Assembly: GCF_002847015.1 (NCBI RefSeq)
Contig: NZ_CP025085.1
Coordinates: 3,286,001 to 3,350,000 of the forward strand
Direction of reading: 5' to 3'
Source of the DNA: Prodigiosinella confusarubida
GTDB lineage: Bacteria; Pseudomonadota; Gammaproteobacteria; Enterobacterales; Enterobacteriaceae
DNA: 64,000 nt
Position numbers and translations under genes: made by a program. Shown piece by piece: positions 25,579 to 34,608 of this stretch. Each line of letters starts with the position of its first letter. Positions within the stretch are counted from its first letter, which is position 1. The notes beneath the pieces were generated by a model. That model was not told the origin of the DNA and made no database searches. It saw only the letters and a program-made list of their open reading frames with translations.

Positions 25579-25862
25579 TGACTATGCATAATCCCCCGCA
25601 TCCGGGGGAAATCATTGCCGAAACCCTAGAAGAATTGGGTGTAGGCATCAGAGAACTAGCCAGGGCACTCGGTGTAGCGCCTTCCACTGTACAACGTCTT
25701 GTTGCAGGGAATGCTGCTATCAGTCCTGAAATGGCAGTAAAACTATCTGCCGTTCTGGGTAGTTCGGCGAAATTCTGGCTAAACCTTCAGGGCAATTACA
25801 GTCTATGGGTAGCTCAGCAGACCGTTGACACGTCAACCTTGCACAAACTTGTTGCTGCATGA
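25578..25862 (+). CDS. higA: HigA-type antitoxin (XRE/VapI-like HTH)
   Basis: 94 residues: NPPHPGEIIAETLEELGVGIRELARALGVAPSTVQRLVAGNAAISPEMAVKLSAVLGSSAKFWLNLQGNYSLW, the signature HigA/VapI HTH protein. It should neutralise HigB and repress the operon. The start overlaps the higB stop (ATGA-type coupling at 25578; an ATG at 25584 is an alternative). Confidence 0.92.
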   Translation: MTMHNPPHPGEIIAETLEELGVGIRELARALGVAPSTVQRLVAGNAAISPEMAVKLSAVLGSSAKFWLNLQGNYSLWVAQQTVDTSTLHKLVAA

Positions 25863-26089
25863 TAAGAGGCCACTACGGTGGCCTGAGTTTGATGACAACG
25901 TCTCTATAGCGGCGATAATGAGAAGATCGTAAAGACGCTGCAAGTCCCTCCCTGTAAGCTCAAGCCGCGCCATCCCTGGCGCGGATGCTTTACTCTTCTC
26001 TCTCATTATCACCGTTCTGACGCTATACGTAGGTTTGTCAACGGTCTGAGGCCACTACGGTGGCCTTCATGTAATTACAGAATGCTCTA

Positions 26090-26428
26090 AAATTGAAGGC
26101 TATCGGACTAACCATTGCTGGCGTGATAGAAACATGTCGGAACACCAGTAAAACTGATTACCTGACAAGCGCCGGTGTCAGAAAAATTAGCCCGGACGGA
26201 CTGATGAACGCAGACAGTCTGGCAAAAGGATTTGTAACAGCGAGGAACGCGACAGGGAACACTTTTGATGAAAATCCACCGACATTTCATGAGATAAGAC
26301 GCCTGGCTGGCAGATTATATGAGAAAGCATATGGAAAGGAATTCGCTCAGAAGCTACTGGGTCACAAGTCAGCAAAAATGACCGATAAGTATCTGGATAC
26401 AAGGGGAAAGGAATACACTTATCTGTAA
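26090..26428 (+). pseudogene. lambda-type tyrosine integrase, C-terminal stub
   Basis: Only about 110 residues of the catalytic domain remain. They align with lambda Int: FDENPPTFHEIRRLAGRLYEKAYGKEFAQKLLGHKSAKMTDKYLDTRGKEYTYL, with the HxxR pair, the LLGHKS motif and the nucleophile Tyr (DKYLD). The core-binding domain and the first catalytic Arg are missing. It ends about 80 bases before the 3' end of sdsR on the opposite strand, the place where phages of this type integrate. Confidence 0.85.
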
Positions 26429-26506
26429 AAGGCCGGATATCGAATTTCGGACAAATTTCGGACATTTTCGGACAAATGAAAATAAATTGTTTAAAATCAA
26501 TGCATT

Positions 26507-26611
26507 AAAAAAAGACCGAATACGATTCCTGTATCCGGTCTAGGGAAATGGCTCTAGGGAAAGAGCCGTGCGCTAAAAGTTGGCATTGTTCAATCTGTAC
26601 TAGCTTACCGT
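26507..26611 (-). ncRNA. sdsR: SdsR (RyeB) small RNA; RyeA antisense locus
   Basis: On the minus strand the sequence GCCAACTTTTAGCGCACGGC, the CTAGAGCCATTTCCCT segment and the final hairpin GACCGGATACAGGAATCGTATTCGGTC-T7 correspond base for base, with few changes, to E. coli SdsR. The length (~105 nt) agrees. A sigma-S-like -10 (CTATGCT) lies just upstream of the inferred 5' end. SdsR is a stationary-phase sRNA that acts through Hfq on targets such as tolC and mutS. RyeA would be transcribed from the other strand. Confidence 0.9.
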
Positions 26612-26742
26612 TCAAGCATAGACAACCCTCACTGGTTTGCCAGTTTGTTGCGCAGGTAGGTTCTTAAAAACGGAATTTTATGTACACTTTGTGACAATTT
26701 GCGCAAACCCAAAATTTAACCGGCATCAGTCACCGATATATG

Positions 26743-27084
26743 TTAAGGACACAGTAATAACGCCCGGTCAATAAAGGGTTGCAGGCTTTTTTTCTGACCC
26801 GGGTGTTCAGGATCGTCCCGTCGGATAATATCGATGGATTGCGCCGTAACCTTTCCGGTTTGCATCTGTACCTGAGCCGTATCATTGAGTGGATATTGCA
26901 TTAGCGTACTGGGATTAAGCACGTACAATGCGCGGTCCGCACGACACATTAATTGAACTTCCTCTCGAGTAAACGCCCAACGTTCACCGTATTCCAGCTT
27001 ACTGATAGTGACCAGTTGAGCCGCCGCCAATGTGTTGCCGGACAACGTGGTTAAAACAAGTGATAACAGTAGTTTCTTCATCAT
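26743..27084 (-). CDS. yebY: YebY family periplasmic protein (DUF2511)
   Basis: 113 residues from [14 protein letters not shown] (27084): a Sec signal peptide ending at TLAAA, then the DUF2511 core [46 protein letters not shown] and [14 protein letters not shown] with two conserved Cys. In E. coli yebY follows copD-copC (yebZ-yobA) and is copper-inducible. Here it has been separated from copCD by ftnA, the palindromic repeat and BGC2. An ATG at 27183 would wrongly extend the N-terminus. Confidence 0.9.
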   Translation of the reverse strand: MMKKLLLSLVLTTLSGNTLAAAQLVTISKLEYGERWAFTREEVQLMCRADRALYVLNPSTLMQYPLNDTAQVQMQTGKVTAQSIDIIRRDDPEHPGQKKSLQPFIDRALLLCP

Positions 27085-27314
27085 GATATTCCGCAGCAGT
27101 GTTGCTTTCAGCACAGTACATAACTGAGCGCTATTAGCCTGAAATTCAGTCGGTTGTTGGCGGATCATAGCCGCTGTATTCAATGAAGTCGAGCCAGCGG
27201 AATAGACCCGGTCAAAGGGCAGAGCAATCAGGCTAGGCGTGGGGAGGTGATCCCTTTCGAAACCACCTCACGCCTTGATAATAGAAAGGAATATTATGCG
27301 GTGCTTAAACAAAA

Positions 27315-27824
27315 TCAGGCCGAGGCGGACGTGCCGATCGACATTTTTTTGAGATCCTGGTCGATAAAGAACAGACCACCTTCGGTGTTGTTGACCATAG
27401 CCAGCTTGTCCAAAATAGATTTGAACAGTTTTTCTTCTTCATGCTGCTCGGAAACATACCACTGTAGGAAGTTAAACGTGGAATAGTCATGCTGCGACAT
27501 CGCAGCGTGGGCCAGTTCGTTGATTTTACCCGTAATGAGTTGCTCATGCTCATATGTCAACTTGAACACATCTGTCAACGATGAAAAATCGACTGGTGGC
27601 GCCGCAATGGTACCCAGCACAGGCATACTGCCGGTATCATTCAGATAATTAAACAGCCGATGCATGTGCTGCATTTCTTCCTGCGATTGCGATTTCAAAA
27701 ATAGGGATGCGCCTTCATATCCTTTGTCGCCGCACCAGGCGCTCATCTGCAAATACAAATTTGCAGAGTAAAACTCCAGGTTGAGCTGATCGTTCAACTG
27801 CTTAACCATCGCTTTTTTTAACAT
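27315..27824 (-). CDS. ftnA: non-heme ferritin
   Basis: 169 residues, full-length bacterial ferritin. It oxidises Fe(II) and stores it as a mineral in a 24-subunit shell. The four-helix bundle is evident: [67 protein letters not shown] and [24 protein letters not shown], with ferroxidase ligands E in NLEFYS, E-x-x-H in EEMQHM and QHEEE. Start at MLKKAMV. An imperfect palindrome (27235-27274) lies beyond its stop. No Fur box was identified with confidence. Confidence 0.93.
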   Translation of the reverse strand: MLKKAMVKQLNDQLNLEFYSANLYLQMSAWCGDKGYEGASLFLKSQSQEEMQHMHRLFNYLNDTGSMPVLGTIAAPPVDFSSLTDVFKLTYEHEQLITGKINELAHAAMSQHDYSTFNFLQWYVSEQHEEEKLFKSILDKLAMVNNTEGGLFFIDQDLKKMSIGTSASA

Positions 27825-28006
27825 GACAACCCCTTATTTTACTGGCCAAGTGACTGGTACTGCTTTCAGTATGCACTGAAATAATAAAATTAAAAACAGA
27901 TCATCAACCCGATGTCGCCACCCTCGCTTACCTCCTGCAAGGCAACAGGCATAGCAGGTATTGTCTGACAGCACTGCATATAGGCATACGTTAACCAATA
28001 GAAATA

Positions 28007-28133
28007 TATACCCGTTATACTTCAAGTTGCAGATGTGTTGGCTGCGTTCGTTCACCCGAATCACTTACCTGAGTAAGCTCCTCGGGATTCACTCTCTTTC
28101 CGCCTTCCTGCAACTCGAATTATTTGGGGTATA
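28007..28133. repeat. ~127-bp palindromic intergenic repeat (inverted copy)
   Basis: Reads TATACCCGTTATACTTCAAG to CAACTCGAATTATTTGGGGT, the reverse orientation of the copy at 23155 with most of its interior conserved (CGAATCACTTACCTGAGTAAGCTC). It lies between ftnA and the first holE copy. Confidence 0.8.
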
Positions 28134-28347
28134 AAAAATAGTGTAAACAATGAGTTGCTAGACTTATTTTCCACTGGGGTCATTAATTATTACCTGCATA
28201 GTTCGTTATAATTAATGCCATTTTTTTAGCTTAATTTCCCCACATAGAGTAAGTGTTCTTATTCTACCTACTCCTTGCCATTTGTCGGGGACTGATTTAT
28301 TTTCTGTGCGCGGCATGTGTAACTGTAATAGACAGAGGAATATCAGT

Positions 28348-28578
28348 ATGAGTCACAATCTGGCGGAACTTCCATTCGAAGAGATGGAAAAGGTAAATGT
28401 GGATCTGGCTGCTTCCGGTGTGGCATTCAAAGAGCGTTATAATATGCCGGTTATTCCTCAGGAGATTGAGCAACAACAGCCGGAGCATCTACGCAGCTAT
28501 TTTCGTGAACGGGTGAGTTATTATCGCCAACTGTCACTCCAATTTTCCACCCTGCCCTATGAGCCGAAAGCCAAGTAA
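28348..28578 (+). CDS. holE: DNA polymerase III theta subunit, copy 1
   Basis: 76 residues: [63 protein letters not shown], clear HolE. Theta binds the epsilon proofreading subunit of the polymerase core. Its protein is identical to copy 2 at 36192. The leader here differs from that of copy 2 although the coding part is identical. This copy adjoins the native left neighbour ftnA. An in-frame ATG at 28282 has no HolE counterpart. Confidence 0.93.
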   Translation: MSHNLAELPFEEMEKVNVDLAASGVAFKERYNMPVIPQEIEQQQPEHLRSYFRERVSYYRQLSLQFSTLPYEPKAK

Positions 28579-28625
28579 TGCCATGTGCATGTACATAATC
28601 AGGCCATGCTGGCCATTGGCGGGTA

Positions 28626-29284
28626 TCAAGCCGGTGCCTGAGTGGCAAAAATGCTGACCAGCATGAGTACCACTGTCGCGAGAGCAAGTTCCAGTTGCGT
28701 CAGGCGTATCAGTTTGTGCCGTGCCGTGGCGCTTTCCTGCCGCAAGCGAGGAACCAGCCAGTAACGATTAGCCAGGGCTATCATTACCATTAGCGCGACG
28801 AGAAAAATCTTCACCGACAACAGCTGGCTGTAAAGGGCGAAGCTAACCAGTGGAAAGCCAAGGATCATCACGCTATTGACGATCCCGGTCATGATGACAA
28901 GCGCCACAGCCAGATGACCATAACGAGAGAAGCGCATCATGATGCATATAGCATCGGTGCGGTTTTGCATCTGCCTATCCCGCATCAGAATCAATAGTGG
29001 CAACAGCCCGCCTACCCAAAATGAAGCGGCGATCAGATGCACAACCTGATTGATACGCTGTAGTGCGCCAGGCCAACCATCCAGCATCACTGCATGTCCG
29101 ACAAACGCTAACCCACACAGTTGAGCGAGACCGGATACCAACAATACTCGTTGTCGCACCTCGCCACGCAAGGTAAATGCCATACCGGCGATGAGCGGCA
29201 GGATTATCTGCCAGCGCCATGCCATACCGAACTCGGTGCCCAGCACCGCTTGCCATGTTTGCCGGTCAGCGATGTTATGCCAGT
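28626..29284 (-). pseudogene. copD fragment, 5' truncated (left copy)
   Basis: Carries the C-terminal ~215 residues of the CopD-like copper resistance membrane protein (GDWHNIADRQTWQAVLGTEFGMAW to the end), matching the intact gene at 36470. The first ~75 codons are missing and a TAA stands in frame just upstream of the junction at 29290. Translation could only start at MLGTEFG (29246). It is the broken product of the duplication. Confidence 0.88.
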
Positions 29285-29329
29285 CACCGATGAAGCCGAG
29301 ACAGTGGGATTAAAACGATTAATCCCTGC

Positions 29330-30589
29330 TCAGCCACAAACCGCTGGGATCCATGCCTGCAATTTTTCAAAATCCCGACGTAAAACCACCGAATCATCAT
29401 TCACAAACGTCAGGATACCGGCAGTGTCAATTAATGATCGTGAATCGACGTCTTGCCCCACGGTAATATGCCAGTCAATATGGTACACACTCTCTATATC
29501 TGGTTGATTGAGTGAGAGTACTTTACCGTGACCAACCGGCAAGAGGGCCGAGACAACATTATTTTTTACTTCAGGTTTGATATCCGCCAGTGCGGGAGAG
29601 TCTGCGGACAATAACAGATTGGCATCAATAAGATTGATATTGCTATTTTTAGTATGATAAGGCACGCCGATACCACCTGGGACTCTGGCCGCTATTTCAA
29701 GAAAAATGATCTCGCCGGAATCTTTAACAAAGAGTTCATGATGCGTAGAACCATCACTAAATCCGAGGGTAGTGATAATATTCTGATTAAAGGCAAAAAG
29801 TTTATTATAAAGCTCATGAGAACTGACCGGATATACCGATAGTGGTTTGCCGAGTACAAAATCAAAATTAGTGCATCCTAATTCAAGTATCCCGGAAAAA
29901 ACCACTTTCCCATTCCTGATAAACGAATCACACTGATACATCTTCCCGCTGATAAACTCATCGACCTCATAATCAAATACATGTTCATCATGATTTATCA
30001 TGTCCACTGCGGTACAGAGATCATCAACACTATCAACGATTTTGACATTGAAGCTGCCAGCACCAGACGTCGGTTTTATAATTAATTTACTGCCCAGTTT
30101 TGCTACCAATTCATGGTAATATGTTACGGCATCATTTTTAATTGATTCAATGTCTAAGCGTTCGAATTTAGGCAGTGCCTGTGGAAAAATAGCGTTTACG
30201 GCTTTTTTCATTTCTATTTTGTCACGGAATTGACAGATTATTTCTGGTCTATCGCCAGCAATGTTAAACTTCGCTCTCAACTCGGCAGCCAACAGAACGT
30301 TATCTTCCTGCTGGCAGAAAATAGCCAGGTCATTCACACTACCCGCGCGTTTTATTTCCGCCGCCAAGATATGTGATACCTCGTCAAAATCCAATACCGG
30401 TCGTAGGCTATTTTCGAATGAACCGCTAACTTTATAGAGTCTTGTAATATGGTTTTTAATGTGAGGGTGTACCTCTTCACTCTCATGAATAATTAATATC
30501 ACATCGATGTTTTCTTTAAGATAAGAAAGAACCGACTCTGATGCGAAATGCAAATAAGATTGAGAAACCAAAATTATTGACTTTTTCAT
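29330..30589 (-). CDS. ATP-grasp ligase (BGC2)
   Basis: 419 residues with ATP-grasp organisation: an N-terminal pre-ATP-grasp part (KSIILVSQSYLHFASESVLSYL), the A-domain (KLGSKLIIKPTSGAGSFNVKIVDSVDDL), then VDEFISGKMYQCDSFIRNGKVVFSGI and the metal-binding HHELFVKDSGEIIFLEIAARVPGGIG. It is expected to activate a carboxylate as acyl phosphate and join it to an amine. Such enzymes commonly make dipeptides or amides in NRPS-free clusters. It is the last gene of the operon, one base after the TauD-type gene. Its stop is 40 bases from the duplicated copD' end. Confidence 0.88.
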   Translation of the reverse strand: MKKSIILVSQSYLHFASESVLSYLKENIDVILIIHESEEVHPHIKNHITRLYKVSGSFENSLRPVLDFDEVSHILAAEIKRAGSVNDLAIFCQQEDNVLLAAELRAKFNIAGDRPEIICQFRDKIEMKKAVNAIFPQALPKFERLDIESIKNDAVTYYHELVAKLGSKLIIKPTSGAGSFNVKIVDSVDDLCTAVDMINHDEHVFDYEVDEFISGKMYQCDSFIRNGKVVFSGILELGCTNFDFVLGKPLSVYPVSSHELYNKLFAFNQNIITTLGFSDGSTHHELFVKDSGEIIFLEIAARVPGGIGVPYHTKNSNINLIDANLLLSADSPALADIKPEVKNNVVSALLPVGHGKVLSLNQPDIESVYHIDWHITVGQDVDSRSLIDTAGILTFVNDDSVVLRRDFEKLQAWIPAVCG

Positions 30590-30590
30590 A

Positions 30591-31460
30591 TTAACGCTTC
30601 CTATGATACATTACATTCATTCTATGGAGTAAACGACTATCATCTTTTACATATCGTGGCTGAATATTATATCCTCTGTGCAGCGTGCTCATATTATCCC
30701 ATAGCACCAGGTCATGAGGATTGTACACATGCCGATAGCATTGCGCATTTTCAATAATGAAATCTTCAAGCTCATTTAATATTTCCAATGAGTCCTGCGC
30801 AGATACTCCCGGTATAAACATTGCCGTACCCGATATGGCAAATAATGATTTTTGACCTGTACAGGGGTGTGTTTGAATCATTTTGTGTAACACCGGCTGC
30901 ATGTCAGCTTTCTGCTGCGAGGTCAGCTTCTGTTCGCTGGCTTCAGGATTAGTCTGCTTTCTTCGGTTGCCGAAAATATGCGTGATGACCACATCGTCCA
31001 GATCACATTGACATAGCGTGGTTATTTTATCAGTAAGACGGGTATTACATTTAAGCTCATCAAGGCCGTCAACCAGATCAATAAAGTGTGTTTCTCCGCC
31101 CTGACGTTGCGTTCTCACTGAATATAACGCAGTAGCAATACCGGTAATCGGTTTATATGACATATCGCTGTGCCAATATGCCCCGCCATCAGTCACCCCT
31201 TCAGGCTGACCTTGATGATCAACAAAGTTGGAAATTTTTATAATATCGGGATAATCCGGTAGCGCGAACTCTTGTAATACATGTCTGATGGGCTGACCTA
31301 AGGATGAGATGAAATCATAATAATCCTTATAGGTAAAACCAACATTTTTTATAACCAAAACTTTATATCGATAAAGCCATTCGGAAATGGTAGCAGCATC
31401 AACCTCATTTACGCTATCAATCTCGAGAGCGAAATTATTTTGTAGTAAAGTAGACTTCAT
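30591..31460 (-). CDS. TauD/TfdA-type Fe(II)/2-oxoglutarate dioxygenase (BGC2)
   Basis: 289 residues. The iron facial triad is visible: H97-x-D99 in AYWHSDMSYK and distal His261 in LWDNMSTLHRGYN. The TauD fold markers VLVIKNVGFTYKDYYDFISSLG and LYSVRTQRQGGETHFIDLVDGL are present, and the C-terminal RLLHRMNVMY supplies the 2-oxoglutarate-binding Arg. Hydroxylation, desaturation or another oxidation of a small acid or amino acid is likely. It starts one base before the FAD oxidoreductase stop region (gap of one base) and is followed directly by the ATP-grasp gene. Confidence 0.88.
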   Translation of the reverse strand: MKSTLLQNNFALEIDSVNEVDAATISEWLYRYKVLVIKNVGFTYKDYYDFISSLGQPIRHVLQEFALPDYPDIIKISNFVDHQGQPEGVTDGGAYWHSDMSYKPITGIATALYSVRTQRQGGETHFIDLVDGLDELKCNTRLTDKITTLCQCDLDDVVITHIFGNRRKQTNPEASEQKLTSQQKADMQPVLHKMIQTHPCTGQKSLFAISGTAMFIPGVSAQDSLEILNELEDFIIENAQCYRHVYNPHDLVLWDNMSTLHRGYNIQPRYVKDDSRLLHRMNVMYHRKR

Positions 31461-31461
31461 G

Positions 31462-32538
31462 CTAATACTCCGTTATCTGCATGTCATTAACCGATCTGGC
31501 ACCCGCCAGCGTTCCACAAACGTAAAGACCGCTTAGCCCAGTTTTCCCTTTTACGTTATCCACAAACCCTTCATGGTTGAGTTTTAACGACGGTATATCA
31601 TTTTCAGGAATACAGCCCTCGGTACCAATCGCCGAAATAAACAACGTTTCAGCCGTCGAAATACACAACTGTTTTTCCGTATTATTCTGCCGCGACGTAT
31701 TATCACAAGACGATATATAACTGGCATTATTGATCGATAAATTTGCTATATGACACGCATTTTCGCACTCTAATAAATTCACAACTAATTCATCGTTATA
31801 GAATGCAAGAGAGGTATAGATAAAAAAATTAAGTGGTGTTATTAATGGATCGGTTTGACTTTTCCATATACGTTCAATAACTGATTGTGTCGGTGCCCGT
31901 AGAGCATAACGGTCATTCGTCTCTTGTGGAAATACACCCAAATAATTTTTTGCTAATATGGTGGTATTCAGCCCCGCCGCCGCCGCTGACTCGGCCAGTT
32001 GAAACGCAGAGTTTCCACCGCCGATAATAATGGCCTGTTTGTATTCCCTTAAGGCTGGATTACCCTTTATCAATAATTTATAAGCATCAAAACAGGTAAT
32101 GGTATTAAACTGATATAGCGCTTCAGAAATACGTTTAGGCTGTATACCTGTGGCCAGAACCAGATGCGTGGCACGATATCCGTCAACACCTTGTCGGTTA
32201 CTCACTTTACAGATGAAAACATTATCATCATGCGTAATGAAAACCACATCACCTATAATCCGTTCGACGGGTTGATTATCAATATAATGACTGACATAGG
32301 TAATATATTCATCGGCGGTTGGGGAAAATGTCAACTGTGACATAAAGTTATCCAACCCTATTGCACTGTCCGGAAGCTCCAGTTCATGACAATAAGATTG
32401 TAGTCGTCGGCTGCCCATCATGCTCATTGTGCCGCCAGGCTGTTTATAAATCATTAAAACAGAGGCGTTGTTCATTGCCAGCCGGTGCGCTTCAATTGCC
32501 GCTGACGGGCCGCCACCGACAATGATGTAGTCATACAT
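31462..32538 (-). CDS. FAD-dependent NAD(P)-linked oxidoreductase (BGC2)
   Basis: 358 residues from MYDYIIVGGGPSAAIEAHRLA (ATG at 32538, overlapping the aminotransferase stop by eight bases; ATG 32592 is unlikely). FAD-binding GxGxxA-like motif at the N-terminus, a second Rossmann motif (AIIIGGGNSAFQLAESAAAAG) and the late ATG-like motif GLYVCGTLAGARSVNDMQITEY. It resembles flavin monooxygenases and thioredoxin-reductase-type proteins; no redox CxxC is seen, so a monooxygenase or dehydrogenase is more likely than a disulfide reductase. Confidence 0.78.
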   Translation of the reverse strand: MYDYIIVGGGPSAAIEAHRLAMNNASVLMIYKQPGGTMSMMGSRRLQSYCHELELPDSAIGLDNFMSQLTFSPTADEYITYVSHYIDNQPVERIIGDVVFITHDDNVFICKVSNRQGVDGYRATHLVLATGIQPKRISEALYQFNTITCFDAYKLLIKGNPALREYKQAIIIGGGNSAFQLAESAAAAGLNTTILAKNYLGVFPQETNDRYALRAPTQSVIERIWKSQTDPLITPLNFFIYTSLAFYNDELVVNLLECENACHIANLSINNASYISSCDNTSRQNNTEKQLCISTAETLFISAIGTEGCIPENDIPSLKLNHEGFVDNVKGKTGLSGLYVCGTLAGARSVNDMQITEY

Positions 32539-33676
32539 AGTCAGACTCCCTTGACATTGTTGATGAACGCAATCTTTTGCCGACTTCAGCAATTAATGTT
32601 GAATTGACGGCAAATGAAAAACGCAGCCAACAGCGGGTATTTTCTTCTAAGAAGCCATCCAGTGGTAATGGTGTAACACCGTAATTATCGGTTAACATTT
32701 CACAAATTTGAAAGGCACTTAAATTCTCAACGCCTTTCAATCTCGCCATGATAAAATGGCCTCCATCTGGATTTATGACGTCAAAGCCAAAATTAATCAG
32801 GGCATTACGCAAATCATCTCTTTTCAACCGATAATGATGCCGGATCGCTTCCAGCCGGGAATCTTCTATTCCATTGATCATTTCCGCCGCAGCCTGTTGA
32901 ATAATGCCAGGAGAACAATTTGACATATATCGATGCGCATCACGTGCGTGCTCAATAGCGGGTCCGTTACCGGTTAACCACCCGATTCTGGCTCCGGTGG
33001 CCGCGAGTGATTTAGACAGTGAACCGGCAATAATAGCCGTCTTCCCCTGAAGAAGAGAATAAGGCGTTTTATAATGGCTATAATTAAAATCCCGATAAAC
33101 ATCATCAAATAACAGTGCCGTATGATTGTTGCTTATTATATCGAAAAGATGATTCCAGTCGTCGGGAGTCAGAACATATCCTGTCGGGTTATGTGGAGAA
33201 TTGATGAGAATAACGCTTTTAGATAAAGTGGCTTTCCTTTCTATCGTATCGAGATCTAACGCTAATTTACCCTTTTGCACCAAAAAAGGCACTGAGACAA
33301 AATGCAAACCAGACAGTTTTGCCATTCCCGTATAGTAAGAATAATAGGGTTCAGTAACAATAAGTTGCGTATAACCTACCTGACGATATGCATGCATCGC
33401 ACACAACAAAGATTCAGTACATCCTGATGTTATTGTCACCTCGTCAAAACAATCATTATAAAATCTGGATTTTACTGCATCCTGTAAACAGTCCATACCA
33501 TTGGTTGGCATATATTGCCAGTTAACCTTCTTTTGGACGCTTATTGCCGTTTCCCAAGCGGCATCCATACAGTTCTCAGGAATACCTTGCGATAAATTAA
33601 CAGAGTTTTTATTGCGTGCCATTTCAGACATCATCTGAAATATACGAACAGTATCCGGTAAAGATAAATCCCTCAT
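32531..33676 (-). CDS. PLP-dependent class I/II aminotransferase (BGC2)
   Basis: About 381 residues. Fold-type-I signatures: NLSQGIPENCMD, ILINSPHNPTGYVLTPDDW, LLFDDVYRDFNYS, the PLP lysine in AIIAGSLSKSLAATGARIGWLTG and the C-terminal RCWLRFSFAVNSTLI. ATGs at 33676, 33679 and 33694 are possible; 33676 gives the best spacing to GGAGG. It would supply or remove the amino group of the pathway's amino acid. It follows a 225-base gap that contains a palindromic repeat, so it may need its own promoter or rely on read-through from the exporter. Confidence 0.87.
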   Translation of the reverse strand: MRDLSLPDTVRIFQMMSEMARNKNSVNLSQGIPENCMDAAWETAISVQKKVNWQYMPTNGMDCLQDAVKSRFYNDCFDEVTITSGCTESLLCAMHAYRQVGYTQLIVTEPYYSYYTGMAKLSGLHFVSVPFLVQKGKLALDLDTIERKATLSKSVILINSPHNPTGYVLTPDDWNHLFDIISNNHTALLFDDVYRDFNYSHYKTPYSLLQGKTAIIAGSLSKSLAATGARIGWLTGNGPAIEHARDAHRYMSNCSPGIIQQAAAEMINGIEDSRLEAIRHHYRLKRDDLRNALINFGFDVINPDGGHFIMARLKGVENLSAFQICEMLTDNYGVTPLPLDGFLEENTRCWLRFSFAVNSTLIAEVGKRLRSSTMSRESDYV

Positions 33677-33750
33677 CATCCCTCCAGAAAGCATCAGCTA
33701 ATGCAATAAACATCGACGAGTACAATATTTTTAGATATTGCACTCGTGTC

Positions 33751-33864
33751 TATACCCTAAATAATGCGCGTTGCAGAAAGGCAGCCGAGTGAATGCCCAG
33801 TCACGGAGATAAATCAGTGACTGGGGTGAACAAGGACAACCAACTCACTTACAACGGGGTATAT
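33751..33864. repeat. palindromic intergenic repeat within BGC2
   Basis: Starts TATACCCTAAATAATGCGCG and ends CAACGGGGTATAT, like the copies at 23155 and 28007 but with a diverged middle that forms its own stem (CCCAGTCACGG...AATCAGTGACTGGGG). It sits between the diiron oxidase and aminotransferase genes and can fold as a large RNA hairpin in the operon transcript. Confidence 0.7.
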
Positions 33865-33901
33865 TCTACGATTTCGCGCTCTATTGATGTATTGATGCTT
33901 A

Positions 33902-34606
33902 TTATGCGGCCATCTTTAACGCTAACTGATTCAGCCCATGCCAGAAATCATTTAATATGGCCAGAACCTGTTCCGCTCCGCTGATAATCTCTTCGCAGGC
34001 GGTTTCATCTGTAGCCGCCGCAAACAAAGCATCCTGGATCCAGTCAACATGGTTGCATTCGATAAGAATATGAAGATAAAAATAGTTAAAATCTTCATGC
34101 TTCCATCCGTCGTATAACCGGAATCCTTCATAGAGATTCGCTATCATGGGAAAGCCGAATTCCTCTATGACATAGTGAGCACCAATAGCATAATTAGGTG
34201 ATTCACTCAGAAATAGCCGTCTCAAGCCATTCACTAAATTCTCTGCTTCAGGAATATAGTGGGCTTTCTGGTAATCATCTAACTTAACACCAATTCCTTC
34301 GAGAGATTTTTCGAACATAATATAGTGTGGTTCACCTTTGCCATCACCCAGTTCAGAGACGACTGTCCGGCATATTTTTAAGCGAATGAGTTCATCATCT
34401 ACTCTTGGTGCCAGGCCAGATAGAATTTGGGGGAATGTCCGGATGTAATAATAATACTGTTGAAAAATATCCTTTACCGTATTTAGTGGCAACTTTTCTT
34501 GCTGAAATGTTTTATAAAAAACATTTTCGTTTATGCCCGAACTGTCAATCATTTCTCTGATCGTGTTGACAAGAACATTACCGCTTTGCGTTTCCTGATA
34601 AGACAT
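33902..34606 (-). CDS. heme-oxygenase-like diiron oxidase (HDO family, BGC2)
   Basis: 234 residues, all-helical, resembling the HDO superfamily (CADD, UndA, SznF, BesC). Probable metal ligands: Glu85 and His94 (VSELGDGKGEPH), Glu148 (GAHYVIEEFG), and the third-helix motif HILIECNH (His179, Glu183, His186). Known members usually have H-x3-D-x2-H there, so Asp is replaced by Glu. HDOs cleave or desaturate amino and fatty acids or make N-oxides. The gene is 2 bases after the exporter stop, so the two are co-translated. The substrate is unknown. Confidence 0.85.
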   Translation of the reverse strand: MSYQETQSGNVLVNTIREMIDSSGINENVFYKTFQQEKLPLNTVKDIFQQYYYYIRTFPQILSGLAPRVDDELIRLKICRTVVSELGDGKGEPHYIMFEKSLEGIGVKLDDYQKAHYIPEAENLVNGLRRLFLSESPNYAIGAHYVIEEFGFPMIANLYEGFRLYDGWKHEDFNYFYLHILIECNHVDWIQDALFAAATDETACEEIISGAEQVLAILNDFWHGLNQLALKMAA

Positions 34607-34608
34607 AA

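Larger units (their letters stand above)
28348..29289 (+). repeat. 942-bp direct repeat, left copy (holE-copD')
   Basis: Matches 36192-37133 with a constant offset of 7844 and, by eye, only five differences (one at 28845 and four in 29262-29272). Homology tails off upstream into a diverged holE leader (from about 28275). It brackets BGC2 on the left and ends inside copD. Confidence 0.92.
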
